Source: Agrococcus jejuensis (GTDB taxonomy: Bacteria > Actinomycetota > Actinomycetes > Actinomycetales > Microbacteriaceae). From it: 64,000 nucleotides of DNA. Each line of letters begins with the position of its first letter. Position 1 is the stretch's first letter. Below the pieces are notes generated by a model. That model saw only the letters and a list, made by a program, of their open reading frames with translations. It searched no databases and was not told the origin of the DNA. Shown in pieces: positions 49,505 to 57,727 of the stretch. Both the position numbers and the translations under genes were made by a program. The stretch lies in assembly GCF_007679035.1 (NCBI RefSeq), contig NZ_VEFR01000003.1, positions 62,001-126,000 on the forward strand, given 5' to 3'.

Positions 49505-50245
49505 ATGCGCATCCCCGGACGCACGATCCTCATGGCCGGCGGCACGTCGGGCATCGGCCTCGCCCTCTCGCTCGAGCTGCAGTCGAAGGGCGCGACGGTC
49601 ATCGTCGCCGGCCGCCGTCGGGAGCGGCTCGACGCCATCCACGCCGAGCACGGGCTCGACGGCTACGTCGTCGACGTCACCGACGCCGCATCCATCGTCG
49701 CCCTCGCCGAGCAGGTCACGACCGAGCATCCCGAGCTCGACGCCATCGTCACGATGTCGGGCATCATGCAGCCCGAGCAGATCGGCACGCCCGGCTCGCT
49801 CGAGCTCGCCGAGCGCACGATCGCCACGAACCTGCTCGGCACCATCCGCCTCGTCGAGGCCTTCCTGCCGCACCTGCGCACGCGCCCCGAGGCGGCCATC
49901 CTCACCGTCACGTCGGGCCTCGCGTACGTGCCGCTGTCGGCGACGCCCACGTACTCGGCGACGAAGGCCGGCGTGCACTCGTACACCGAGGCGCTGCGCG
50001 AGCAGCTGCGCGAGACGAGCGTGCAGGTCATCGAGATCGCGCCGCCGCTCACGCGCACGCACCTCAACGCGGGCACGGACACCGACCACGCCCTGCCGCT
50101 CGAGGCGTTCGTCGCCGAGGTCGTGACGCTGCTCGAGACGCAGCCCGACGCGCCGCAGGTGCTCGTGGAGCGCGTCAAGCGCCAGCGCTTCGCCGTCGCG
50201 AACGGCACGTACGACGAGGTGTTCGCGGCGCAGAACCGGCGCTGA
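49505..50245 (+). CDS. SDR-family oxidoreductase (DltE-like)
   Basis: A 246-residue classical short-chain dehydrogenase with the dinucleotide motif GGTSGIG (about residues 12-18), catalytic Ser region TVTSGLAYVP and active-site YSATK (about residue 155). The pattern matches DltE-type SDRs. AAGGAG lies 6 nt before the ATG. It is divergent from tetR and expressed from its own promoter; TetR-controlled SDRs of this kind usually act on xenobiotic aldehydes or ketones. A 14-bp-stem terminator follows. Confidence 0.88.
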   Translation: MRIPGRTILMAGGTSGIGLALSLELQSKGATVIVAGRRRERLDAIHAEHGLDGYVVDVTDAASIVALAEQVTTEHPELDAIVTMSGIMQPEQIGTPGSLELAERTIATNLLGTIRLVEAFLPHLRTRPEAAILTVTSGLAYVPLSATPTYSATKAGVHSYTEALREQLRETSVQVIEIAPPLTRTHLNAGTDTDHALPLEAFVAEVVTLLETQPDAPQVLVERVKRQRFAVANGTYDEVFAAQNRR

Positions 50246-50256
50246 CGCCTCGCACG

Positions 50257-50292
50257 ACGACGCCCCGACCGGATGGACGGTCGGGGCGTCGT
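50257..50292 (+). terminator. Terminator after the SDR gene
   Basis: ACGACGCCCCGACC (50257-50270) pairs perfectly with GGTCGGGGCGTCGT (50279-50292), loop 8 nt, 11 nt after the stop codon. Confidence 0.85.
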
Positions 50293-50302
50293 GCTGCGGC
50301 GG

Positions 50303-50369
50303 GAGATGTGCACGTGAGCGGGGCGGCAGGGCCACATGCGGGATGCCGCGCCGCTGACGTGCACATCTC
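50303..50369. repeat. Long palindromic element between convergent SDR genes
   Basis: Arms 50303-50328 and 50344-50369 (beginning GAGATGTGCACGT and ending ACGTGCACATCTC) are complementary at 24 of 26 positions around a 15-nt loop. It lies next to a normal terminator, so it is extra to termination needs and resembles a dispersed REP-like palindrome. Confidence 0.8.
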
Positions 50370-50374
50370 GCGCG

Positions 50375-51187
50375 CTAGACGCGGGCGGCGACGATGCCGC
50401 CGTCGACGTCGATCGTCGCGCCATGCACGTACGACGCCTCGTCGCTCGCGAGGAAGCGCACCGCGTGCGCGATCTCGATCGGGCGGGCCGGGCGACCCGC
50501 CGGCGAGCCCGCCGTCATCTGCTCGAGGATCGACAGCGACTCCGCGTTGCCCGGCGTGAGCGTCGCACCGGGTGCGACCGCGTTGACGCGCACGCCAGAC
50601 GGCCCGAACTCCGCCGCCCAGGCCTTCGTGAGGTGCTCGAGCGCAGCCTTCGTCGCGGGGTAGAGGGCGACGCCGGGAGTGCCGACGGCGCGCATCCACG
50701 ACGTGACGTTGACGATGGCGCCCGAGCCGCGGTCCGCCATCCTCGGCGCGATGGCGCCGACGAGGTCGTGCGGCACGCGCACGTTCGTCGCGAGCAGCGC
50801 GGCGACGTCGGCGTCCGGCAGCTCGGCCGTCGCGCCGACGGGGAAGATCCCGGCGTTGTTCACGAGCACGTCGACGTGACCGCCGAGGGCGGCCGTCGCG
50901 CGGCGCGCGAACTCGCGCACCGCGCTGGGGCTCTCGCCGAGGTCGGCGACGACGACGGATGCGCGGCCGCCGGCGGCGTCGATCGCCGACGCCACGCGCT
51001 CGGCACGCGCGACGTCGCGGCCGTGCACGACGACGTGGGCGCCGGATGCGGCGAGCGCGTGGGCGATGGCCTCGCCGAGACCGCTCGAGGAGCCGGTGAC
51101 GATGGCGGTGCGGCCGGCGAGGCGCTCGTCGCGCGGCAGCGATCCGAGCGCGTCGCGGTCGAGCAGGAGGTCGGGTTCGGTGGTCAT
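50375..51187 (-). CDS. SDR-family oxidoreductase (classical)
   Basis: A 270-residue classical SDR: TGSSSGLGEAIAHALA (cofactor loop, about residue 31), VNNAGIFPVG, catalytic Ser in VTSW, active-site YPATK and the C-terminal glycine-rich GATIDVDGGIVAARV. The basic residue in VHGRD after strand 2 suggests NADP. It is divergent from an AraC-type regulator and shares a palindrome-bearing 161-bp intergenic region with it. GAGCAT lies 6 nt upstream of the ATG with no ribosome site. Probably part of an aldehyde or ketone response. Confidence 0.9.
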   Translation of the reverse strand: MTTEPDLLLDRDALGSLPRDERLAGRTAIVTGSSSGLGEAIAHALAASGAHVVVHGRDVARAERVASAIDAAGGRASVVVADLGESPSAVREFARRATAALGGHVDVLVNNAGIFPVGATAELPDADVAALLATNVRVPHDLVGAIAPRMADRGSGAIVNVTSWMRAVGTPGVALYPATKAALEHLTKAWAAEFGPSGVRVNAVAPGATLTPGNAESLSILEQMTAGSPAGRPARPIEIAHAVRFLASDEASYVHGATIDVDGGIVAARV

Positions 51188-51198
51188 GCATCCATGCT

Positions 51199-51232
51199 CG
51201 GCATGGGCACGACGGTTCGGTTGCCCATGCCG
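51199..51232. promoter_or_regulatory. Operator-like inverted repeat between SDR and araC-type genes
   Basis: CGGCATGGGCA (51199-51209) is the perfect inverse of TGCCCATGCCG (51222-51232), spacer 12 bp. It lies 12 bp upstream of the SDR start and about 117 bp before the AraC start. Confidence 0.6.
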
Positions 51233-51348
51233 CGCAGGTGCTTGCCGGATCCGCGCACGGCCGCGCGAGAGGCTGCAGGGCGGTGCCTGCGCATCGCGCG
51301 TGCGTGCCTCCTCAGCGGCTCCTCGCGCGCATCCGCTTGGATGGGCGC

Positions 51349-52248
51349 ATGGACGCGCGCATCACCGCGAGCCTCGACCGCATGGCCGAGCGGCACCGTC
51401 GGCACGTGCACGACGAGCGCCGCGCCGAGGCGTTGGGGTTGCTGCTCGCGCGCACGGATGCGCCGACGCCGCTGCTGTTCGTGCGGTATCCGCCGTGCCT
51501 GTCGATCGTGCTGTCGGGCCGCAAGCGCTCGGCCGACGACGGCTCCGATGCGACCGAGGAGTGGGGCGGCGAGCGCTTCCTCATCACCCCCGTCGACCTG
51601 CCGATGATCGCGGGCGTCGTGGAGCTGGGGGAGCGCGGCGACTTCCTCTCGATGAACTGGCGGCTCGACCCGGCGATCGTGGTCGAGGTCGCCGCCGCGA
51701 TGCCGCGCCGTCGCCTCGGCGATCCCACCGCACGGCTCGGCACCATGACGCCCGAGCTGGCCGACGCGCTCGACCGCTACGTCGCGCTGCTCGATGCCCC
51801 GCAGGACGCCGCGGTGCTCGCGCCGATGCTGACGCGCGAGATCGTGCTGCGACTGCTGCAGTCCGACCAGGCGCCGCGGCTGCTCGCCGCTGCCGACCAG
51901 CTGCACGCCGACGTCGTGGGCGCCGCCATCGCGCGGCTGTCGGATGCGCTCGAGGAGCCGTGGACGCTCGACCGCATCGCGGCCGATGCCGGCACGAGCC
52001 CCGCGACGCTCGCTCGCCGCTTCCGCGCCATCACCGGGCTCTCGCCGATGCGGTACCTCAAGCGCCTCCGGCTCGGCGAGGCGCGCCGGCGCATGCTCGC
52101 GCTCGGCGACACCGCAGCGCAGGCCGGCACCGCGGTCGGCTACGTCAGCGCATCCCACTTCTCGCGCGACTACCGCGACGCCTACGGCGTGCCGCCGGCA
52201 GCGGATGCGCGCGACTGGGCGGGTGCCGCGGAGCGCGCAGCCGGGTGA
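51349..52248 (+). CDS. AraC-family regulator with cupin-type N-terminal domain
   Basis: A 299-residue regulator. The N-terminal part (ERFLITPVDLPMIAGV, about residues 70-90) matches the AraC_N domain of YqhC-like aldehyde-responsive regulators. The C-terminal double helix-turn-helix includes LDRIAADAGTSPATLARRF and YVSASHFSRDYRDAYG. I start at ATG 51349, preceded by TTGGAT at 6 nt; an earlier in-frame start at 51238 has no support. YqhC activates an adjacent alcohol dehydrogenase/aldehyde reductase, and here an SDR is divergent and a Zn-ADH lies just downstream, so a parallel role is likely. Confidence 0.88.
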   Translation: MDARITASLDRMAERHRRHVHDERRAEALGLLLARTDAPTPLLFVRYPPCLSIVLSGRKRSADDGSDATEEWGGERFLITPVDLPMIAGVVELGERGDFLSMNWRLDPAIVVEVAAAMPRRRLGDPTARLGTMTPELADALDRYVALLDAPQDAAVLAPMLTREIVLRLLQSDQAPRLLAAADQLHADVVGAAIARLSDALEEPWTLDRIAADAGTSPATLARRFRAITGLSPMRYLKRLRLGEARRRMLALGDTAAQAGTAVGYVSASHFSRDYRDAYGVPPAADARDWAGAAERAAG

Positions 52249-52252
52249 CGCG

Positions 52253-52290
52253 CGAAGGCCCCGACCGCTGCGGAGCGGTCGGGGCCTTCG
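52253..52290. terminator. Bidirectional terminator between araC-type and ADH genes
   Basis: CGAAGGCCCCGACCGCT (52253-52269) pairs perfectly with AGCGGTCGGGGCCTTCG (52274-52290), a 17-bp stem with a 4-nt loop. Confidence 0.9.
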
Positions 52291-52299
52291 ACGGTCGGG

Positions 52300-53340
52300 T
52301 CAGATCGTGGCTGCGTCGATGACGAAGCGGTAGCGCACGTCGGACGAGAGCACGCGCTCGTAGGCCTCGTTCACCTGCGCGGCGTCGATGAGCTCGATCT
52401 CGGGTGCGATGCCGTGCTCGGCGCAGAAGTCGAGCATCTCCTGCGTCTCGCGGATGCCGCCGATCATCGAGCCGGAGAACGACTTGCGGCCGCCCAGCAG
52501 GTTGAACACGTTGAGCGAGAGCGGCTCGGCGGGTGCGCCGACGTTCACGAGCGAGCCGTTGCGACGCAGCAGGCCGAGGTAGGCGTCGATCGGCAGCTTC
52601 GCGCTGACGGTGTTGAGGATGACGTCGAAGGTGCCCGCGAGCTCCTCGAACGTCGCCTCGTCCTTCGTGGCGTGGTGCGCCGTCGCGCCGAAGCGCATCG
52701 AGTCGTCCTGCTTCGAGAGCGTCTGCGACAGCACCGTGACCTCGGCGCCCATCGCGACGGCGATCTTCACGGCCATGTGGCCGAGGCCGCCCATGCCGAC
52801 GACGGCGACCTTCGTGCCCTCGCCGACGTTCCAGTGGTGCAGCGGCGAGTAGGTCGTGATGCCGGCGCACAGCAGGGGTGCGGCCGCCTCGTACGGGATC
52901 GACTCCGGCACGCGCAGCACGAAGTCGGCGTCGACGACCACGTGGGTCGAGTAGCCGCCCTGCGTGATGGTGCCGTCGCGGTCGACGGAGGCGTACGTGC
53001 CGACGTTGCCCTCGAGGCAGTAGTTCTCCTCGCCGGCGAGGCACGCCTCGCACTTCCGGCACGAGTTCACCATGCAGCCCACGCCCACGCGGTCGCCGAC
53101 CGAGTGGCTCGTGACGTCGCTGCCGACCTCGGCGACGACGCCGACGATCTCGTGGCCGACGACGAGCGGGTAGGTCGTGTCGCCCCACTCGCCGCGCACG
53201 GTGTGGATGTCGGAGTGGCAGATGCCCGCGTAGGCGATCTCGATGAGGACGTCGTTGGCACCGACGTCGCGGCGCTCGATGGTGGTCTTGACGAGGGGGT
53301 CGGTGGCCGAGGTGGCGGCGTAGGCGTCGACGGTGCGCAT
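52300..53340 (-). CDS. NAD(P)-dependent zinc alcohol dehydrogenase (YahK/cinnamyl type)
   Basis: A 346-residue aldehyde reductase/alcohol dehydrogenase. Catalytic zinc ligands lie in GICHSDIH and VVGHEIVG, structural zinc cysteines in [15 protein letters not shown], and the cofactor fold in [21 protein letters not shown] lies 5 nt before the ATG. The type matches YahK, which reduces many aldehydes with NADPH. It is convergent with the AraC regulator and divergent from a MocR-type gene; a palindrome (53426-53449) lies about 86 bp upstream. Confidence 0.92.
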   Translation of the reverse strand: MRTVDAYAATSATDPLVKTTIERRDVGANDVLIEIAYAGICHSDIHTVRGEWGDTTYPLVVGHEIVGVVAEVGSDVTSHSVGDRVGVGCMVNSCRKCEACLAGEENYCLEGNVGTYASVDRDGTITQGGYSTHVVVDADFVLRVPESIPYEAAAPLLCAGITTYSPLHHWNVGEGTKVAVVGMGGLGHMAVKIAVAMGAEVTVLSQTLSKQDDSMRFGATAHHATKDEATFEELAGTFDVILNTVSAKLPIDAYLGLLRRNGSLVNVGAPAEPLSLNVFNLLGGRKSFSGSMIGGIRETQEMLDFCAEHGIAPEIELIDAAQVNEAYERVLSSDVRYRFVIDAATI

Positions 53341-53425
53341 GGCAGTCTCCCTGTGGATCTCGGATCGGGTGGCGTCGGTCGGGCCTCGTGGGCGTCGCGC
53401 CTGGTGGCGCTGCTCGACCGACGTG

Positions 53426-53449
53426 ATCCATCGTCGCAGGGCGATGGAT
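53426..53449. promoter_or_regulatory. Perfect inverted repeat upstream of the ADH gene
   Basis: ATCCATCG (53426-53433) and CGATGGAT (53442-53449) are exact inverses with an 8-bp spacer, within the 228-bp region between the divergent ADH and MocR-type genes. The spacing suits a dimeric regulator. Confidence 0.5.
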
Positions 53450-53568
53450 GCGCCGGGAGGCCTTGCGAGTACCCGGTAGCCTGCGCATCCTCGCTCGCCC
53501 GAGCATGTGCCGCGTGAATGCTCGATATGCTCAGGCGCATTGCTGCTCGCTCGCGCATCGGAGGTTCG

Positions 53569-54903
53569 GTGGACGTCGTCGCCGCTGACACGCTCGCCGC
53601 CGCCGTCGGTGCCCGCACGGCCGTCGGCATCGCCGCGGAGCTCGAGGTGCTCATCGGTGACGGGACGATCCCGGCGGGCTCGCGACTGCCGACCATCCGC
53701 GACCTCGCGGCCGCGTTCGGCGTGAGCGTCGGCACCGTCGCGGACGCGTGGGGCGCGTTGCGCGAGCGCGGCCTCGTCGAGACCCGTCGCCGCGGCGGCA
53801 CGCACGTCGTCGCCCCCGACGCCAGCGAGTTCACCGGCTGGGCGAGCCTCGACCTGCTGCTGGCGAGCCCGGACCAGGCGCTGCAGCCGCGCATGGACGG
53901 CGCGATCGTGCAGGCCATGCGCGCACGCGGGGTGAACGCGTGGGGGCGCGAGCAGATGGTCGAGCCGCTGCGGGCGGCCGTCGCGCCGCGCTGGCCGTTC
54001 GCCGCCGAGGCGTGGATGACGGCCGGCGGAGGCACCGAGGGCCTGTGGCTCGCGACGGTCGCCGCGATCGAGCCCGGTCGTCCGGTCGCGGTCGAGGAGC
54101 CGGCGCCGCCCGGCTACCTCGCGTCGCTCGCCGACCTCGGCGTCGAGGTCATCGGCATCCCGGTCGACGACGACGGCCCGCTGCCCGATGCGCTGCGCGC
54201 TGCGCTCGACGCGGGCGCCGCCGCGTTCGTGCACCAGCCCGGCGGTCCCTTCTCGACGCGCCATGCGCTCTCGGAGGCGCGGGTCGACGAGCTCGTCGCC
54301 GTGCTCGAGGATGCCGACGCGTCGATCGTCGAGGACGACTCGCTCGGCCCGCTCTCGGCCGTACCTGTGCGCACGCTCGGCGCGGCCCTGCCGCACCGCA
54401 CCATCCGGGTGCTCGCCTTCTGCCGTGCCTACGGCCTCGACCTGCGCACCTCGGTGCTCGGTGGAGCGGCGCATCTCGTCGAGCGTGCCGTGCGCGCCCG
54501 CTCGGGTGGCCTCGCATCCAACTCGCGCATCCTGCAGCACGCGCTCGCGGCGCTGCTCGTCGACCAGGACGCCGTGAGCGTCGTCGACCGTGCGCGCATC
54601 CGCTACGGCGCACGCGTCGCGCTCGCGAGCGCCGCGATGCGCGCCGCCGGCCTGCGCGTGGAGGTCGGCCCGGGCAGCCACGTGCTGTGGGTGGAGGTGC
54701 CCGACGAGTCGGCCGCCGCGATCGCGCTGTCGCGGCGCGGCATCGTCGTCGACGTGGGCGCGACGTCGTTCGTCACCGCGCAGGCGACGCAGCGCCTGCG
54801 CATCTCGGCCGCGCAGCTGCCCGAGGACGAGGCGCTGCTGGCCGAGCTCGCCGACCTCGTGGCCCGCGCGGCAAGCGGCGCGCTGCGGGTCGCGTTCGCC
54901 TGA
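53569..54903 (+). CDS. MocR/PdxR-type regulator (GntR fused to an aminotransferase fold) without the PLP lysine
   Basis: A 444-residue fusion: a GntR winged helix (about residues 10-80; [20 protein letters not shown]) and a fold-type I aminotransferase-like domain ([21 protein letters not shown]). The segment aligned with the usual SFSK-x-x-x-PDLR reads [17 protein letters not shown], so the PLP-binding lysine is Arg286. I start at GTG 53569, with CGGAGG 4 nt upstream; ATG 53518 is an alternative. It is divergent from the ADH gene. Family members regulate PLP or amino-acid metabolism; here cofactor binding is doubtful. Confidence 0.82.
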   Translation: MDVVAADTLAAAVGARTAVGIAAELEVLIGDGTIPAGSRLPTIRDLAAAFGVSVGTVADAWGALRERGLVETRRRGGTHVVAPDASEFTGWASLDLLLASPDQALQPRMDGAIVQAMRARGVNAWGREQMVEPLRAAVAPRWPFAAEAWMTAGGGTEGLWLATVAAIEPGRPVAVEEPAPPGYLASLADLGVEVIGIPVDDDGPLPDALRAALDAGAAAFVHQPGGPFSTRHALSEARVDELVAVLEDADASIVEDDSLGPLSAVPVRTLGAALPHRTIRVLAFCRAYGLDLRTSVLGGAAHLVERAVRARSGGLASNSRILQHALAALLVDQDAVSVVDRARIRYGARVALASAAMRAAGLRVEVGPGSHVLWVEVPDESAAAIALSRRGIVVDVGATSFVTAQATQRLRISAAQLPEDEALLAELADLVARAASGALRVAFA

Positions 54904-54922
54904 CGCGCGTCGACGCGGGTGC

Positions 54923-54995
54923 TTGCGCATTGCGGGCGATTCCGGGTCCTGAGGGGAATGCTCCCGTGCACGACGGAATCGCCTGCGAGACGCAA
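54923..54995. repeat. Long palindromic element between convergent MocR and ABC genes
   Basis: Arms 54923-54944 and 54974-54995 pair at 20 of 22 positions, two of them G-U; the core GGCGATTCCG (54935-54944) is an exact inverse of CGGAATCGCC (54974-54983). The loop is 29 nt. It lies 20 nt after one stop and 16 nt before the other, so it may terminate both transcripts. Confidence 0.75.
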
Positions 54996-55011
54996 CCCCG
55001 GAGGGGGCGCC

Positions 55012-55848
55012 TCAGCCCTCCGAGGCCGCGAGCTCGGCGCGCAGCAGGGCGCGCTCGTCGGCATCGATCGCACCCGAGCGCAGCGTGGGCGCCGAGCCGA
55101 TGAGCAGCCGCGTGTAGGGATGCGCGGGCGCGTTCACGACGCGCGACGTCGGGCCGTCCTCGACGATGCGCCCCTGGTGCAGCACGAGGGTGCGGTCGGT
55201 GACGCCCGCGACCGAGCCGAGGTCGTGGCTGATGAACAGCAGCGTGACGTCGCTCGCCCGCAGCGACTCGAGCAGCCGCAGCACCGCGACGCGGTTCGCG
55301 GAGTCGAGGGCGCTGACGGGCTCGTCGAGGATGAGCACGCGCGGCTTCGTGATGAGCGCGCGCGCGATCGCGATGCGCTGCCGCTGCCCGCCCGAGAGCT
55401 CCGACGGGAAGCGGTCGGCGAGCGCGGGGTCGAGGTTGACGCGGCGCAGCTCCTCGGCGACGCGCTCGCGCACCTCGGGCCCGGCGACGCCGCGGATGCG
55501 CAACGGCTCGCCCACCGAGTCGCCGACCCGGTGGTCGGGATCGAGGCTGCGGAGCGGATCCTGGAAGACGTACTGCACGGCACCCTCGCGCCGCAGTCGC
55601 CGCCACGCGCCAGCCGAGCGCCGCACGAGCTCGTGCCCGTCCACCTGCACGCTGCCACCCGACGGGCGCACGAGCCCGAGGATCGCGCGCGCGATCGTCG
55701 ACTTGCCCGATCCCGTCTCGCCGATGAGCCCCACGGCCTCGCCCGGCCGCAGCCGGAACGTCGCGCCACGGATGACGTGCTGCCTCGCCGTGCCCCTGCC
55801 GAGGTGCACGTCGAGGTCGCGCACCTGCAGCACCGAGTCGCCGCTCAT
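55012..55848 (-). CDS. Dipeptide-type ABC transporter ATPase (OppF/DppF-like)
   Basis: A 278-residue ATPase with Walker A GETGSGKST, signature LSGGQRQRIAIARAL, Walker B VLILDEPVSALD and switch His in FISHDLG, plus the C-terminal oligopeptide-transporter region APAHPYTRLLIGSAP. GGAGG lies 5 nt before the ATG at 55848, which overlaps the preceding ATPase stop. It is the last gene of a five-gene run: binding protein, two permeases, two ATPases. The substrate is discussed with the adjoining monooxygenases. Confidence 0.93.
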   Translation of the reverse strand: MSGDSVLQVRDLDVHLGRGTARQHVIRGATFRLRPGEAVGLIGETGSGKSTIARAILGLVRPSGGSVQVDGHELVRRSAGAWRRLRREGAVQYVFQDPLRSLDPDHRVGDSVGEPLRIRGVAGPEVRERVAEELRRVNLDPALADRFPSELSGGQRQRIAIARALITKPRVLILDEPVSALDSANRVAVLRLLESLRASDVTLLFISHDLGSVAGVTDRTLVLHQGRIVEDGPTSRVVNAPAHPYTRLLIGSAPTLRSGAIDADERALLRAELAASEG

Positions 55849-56666
55849 GCCGCCTCCCCCTCCGTCGTGAGGAACCGTTCGAGGCCGTAGCGCTCGTGCT
55901 CCTCGACCAGCAGTCGCGTGTACTCGTGCTGCGGATCGCGCAGCACCTGCCGCGCGGATCCGTGCTCGACGACGACGCCGTCGCGCAGCACGAGCACGTC
56001 GTCGCACAGCTGCGCCACGACGGCGAGGTCGTGGCTCACGACGACGAGCGACAGGCCCGTCCGCTGCTGCAGCTCGACGAGCAGGTCGAGGATCTCGGCC
56101 TGCACCGTGACGTCGAGCGCCGTCGTCGCCTCGTCGGCGATGAGGATGTCGGGCTCGAGCGCGATGGCGCCGGCGATGAGGATGCGCTGCAGCATGCCGC
56201 CGGAGAGCTCGTGCACGTACTTGTGGACGACGACCTCGGGGTCGCGCAGGTGCACGGTGGCGAAGAGCTCGAGCACGCGCGCGCGCACGGCCCGCCCGCG
56301 CAGCCCACCGCGCACGCGCACGACCTCGGCGATCTGCCTGCCGACGGGGATCGACGGGTTGAGGTACGAGCCGGGGTCCTGGAAGACGGCGCCGATGCGG
56401 GCGCCGCGCAGCGCCTGCCAGCCCTTGGCGTCGAGCGTCGAGACGTCGTGGCCGAGCAGCTCGATCGAGCCGCCGGTGACGGCGAACAGCTCGGGCAGCA
56501 CGCCGAGCACGGCGCGGCAGGTGAGGGTCTTGCCGCTGCCGGACTCGCCGACGATGCCCAACGCTCGGCCGCGCTCGAGCGTCGCCGAGACGCCGCGCAC
56601 GACGTCGACGCCCGTCGACACGTCGCCGATGCGCACGTCGCGCAGGGTCAGGAGTGCCTTGCTCAT
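55845..56666 (-). CDS. Dipeptide-type ABC transporter ATPase (OppD/DppD-like)
   Basis: A 273-residue ATPase: Walker A GESGSGKT (followed by L-T rather than S-T), signature LSGGMLQRILIAGAI, Walker B ILIADEATTALD, switch His in VVSHDLA, and a C-terminal DPQHEYTRLLV stretch. The MLQR version of the signature is normal for DppD-type proteins. The start overlaps the OppC gene stop (ATGA), and the stop overlaps the OppF-like start. It forms a heterodimer with the next ATPase. Confidence 0.93.
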   Translation of the reverse strand: MSKALLTLRDVRIGDVSTGVDVVRGVSATLERGRALGIVGESGSGKTLTCRAVLGVLPELFAVTGGSIELLGHDVSTLDAKGWQALRGARIGAVFQDPGSYLNPSIPVGRQIAEVVRVRGGLRGRAVRARVLELFATVHLRDPEVVVHKYVHELSGGMLQRILIAGAIALEPDILIADEATTALDVTVQAEILDLLVELQQRTGLSLVVVSHDLAVVAQLCDDVLVLRDGVVVEHGSARQVLRDPQHEYTRLLVEEHERYGLERFLTTEGEAA

Positions 56667-57727
56667 CGCGTGCCCCTCTCGGATGCGGTGTCGGATGGGT
56701 CGGATGCGGATGCGACGGAGACGGGTGCCTCGGAGGCGGCGGACTCGCTCGGCACGCATACGGCGCCCTCGGCGTCCCGCTCGCTGGGCGTCGGCGGCGA
56801 CGGCACGGACGGCGCCACGGCGGTGCCGGTGCGCCCGAGCCCGCCGCGCGCACGGTGCAGCAGCGCTCTGCCGGACGCGCCCGATGCATCCCTGATCGCG
56901 TCGGCGAGCAGGTTGAACGCCCACACCGTGAGCATGATGAGCACGGTCGGGAAGAGCGGCGCGTACGGCCGGTAGCCCAGATAGCCGAGGTCGGAGGCGA
57001 GCACGCCGCCCCACGTCGGTGCGGGCGGCTGCACGCCGATGCCGAGGAACGTGAGGCTCGCGACGACGACGAGGCCGGCACCCATGGTGTTCGCGAGGGC
57101 GACGCCGATGGGTGGCAGCACCTTCGCGATCACGTGCCTGCGCACGATCCACCACGTGGAGGCGCCCGCCAGCTGCGCCGCCTCGGCGTACTGCGCGCCG
57201 ACCGCCTCGAGCGCTGCGGCCCGGGCGACACGGTAGAAGATCGGCGACACGAGCAGGCCGACGGCGAGCATCGCCTGCGTGATGCCATTGCCGAGCAGCG
57301 CCGTCATGGCGACGGCGAAGACGAGGAACGGCAGGGCGATGAGCGTGTCGACGACGCGCAGGGTGAGCCATTCGAAGACGCGGCCGAGATAGACGGACAG
57401 GATGCCGGGCAGCGCGCCGACGACGAGGGCGATGACGGTGACCTGCACGGCACCGAGCACGCTCACGGGCGAGCCGGCGAGCAGCCGAGAGAGCACGTCG
57501 CGGCCGAGGTAGTCGGTGCCGAGCCAGTGCGCGGCGCTCGGTGCGGCGAGGATGTCCGACGTGTTCTGCAGCGGGTCGTACGGTGCGAGCGTCGGGCCGA
57601 GCGTCGCGAGCACGAGCACGCCGAGCAGGATGACGCCGGCGATGCGCGCGGAGCGCAGGCGCACGATCGTCGCGAGCGGCGACGCGCCGCGGGCCGAGAC
57701 GGGCGGGGCGGATGCGGTGGCGGTCAT
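56663..57727 (-). CDS. Dipeptide-type ABC permease (OppC/DppC-like) with long C-terminal tail
   Basis: A 354-residue permease with about six helices. It has the N-terminal OppC-type region (HWLGTDYLGRDVLSRLLAG) and the coupling-loop EAVGAQYAEAAQLAGAS. A normal OppC ends soon after the helix followed by NLLADAIRDASG; here about 65 further residues continue, rich in Ser, Pro, Ala, Glu and Asp (for example PSVPSPPTPSERDAEG), on the cytoplasmic side. The start codon shares a base with the OppB stop. Confidence 0.9.
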   Translation of the reverse strand: MTATASAPPVSARGASPLATIVRLRSARIAGVILLGVLVLATLGPTLAPYDPLQNTSDILAAPSAAHWLGTDYLGRDVLSRLLAGSPVSVLGAVQVTVIALVVGALPGILSVYLGRVFEWLTLRVVDTLIALPFLVFAVAMTALLGNGITQAMLAVGLLVSPIFYRVARAAALEAVGAQYAEAAQLAGASTWWIVRRHVIAKVLPPIGVALANTMGAGLVVVASLTFLGIGVQPPAPTWGGVLASDLGYLGYRPYAPLFPTVLIMLTVWAFNLLADAIRDASGASGRALLHRARGGLGRTGTAVAPSVPSPPTPSERDAEGAVCVPSESAASEAPVSVASASDPSDTASERGTR

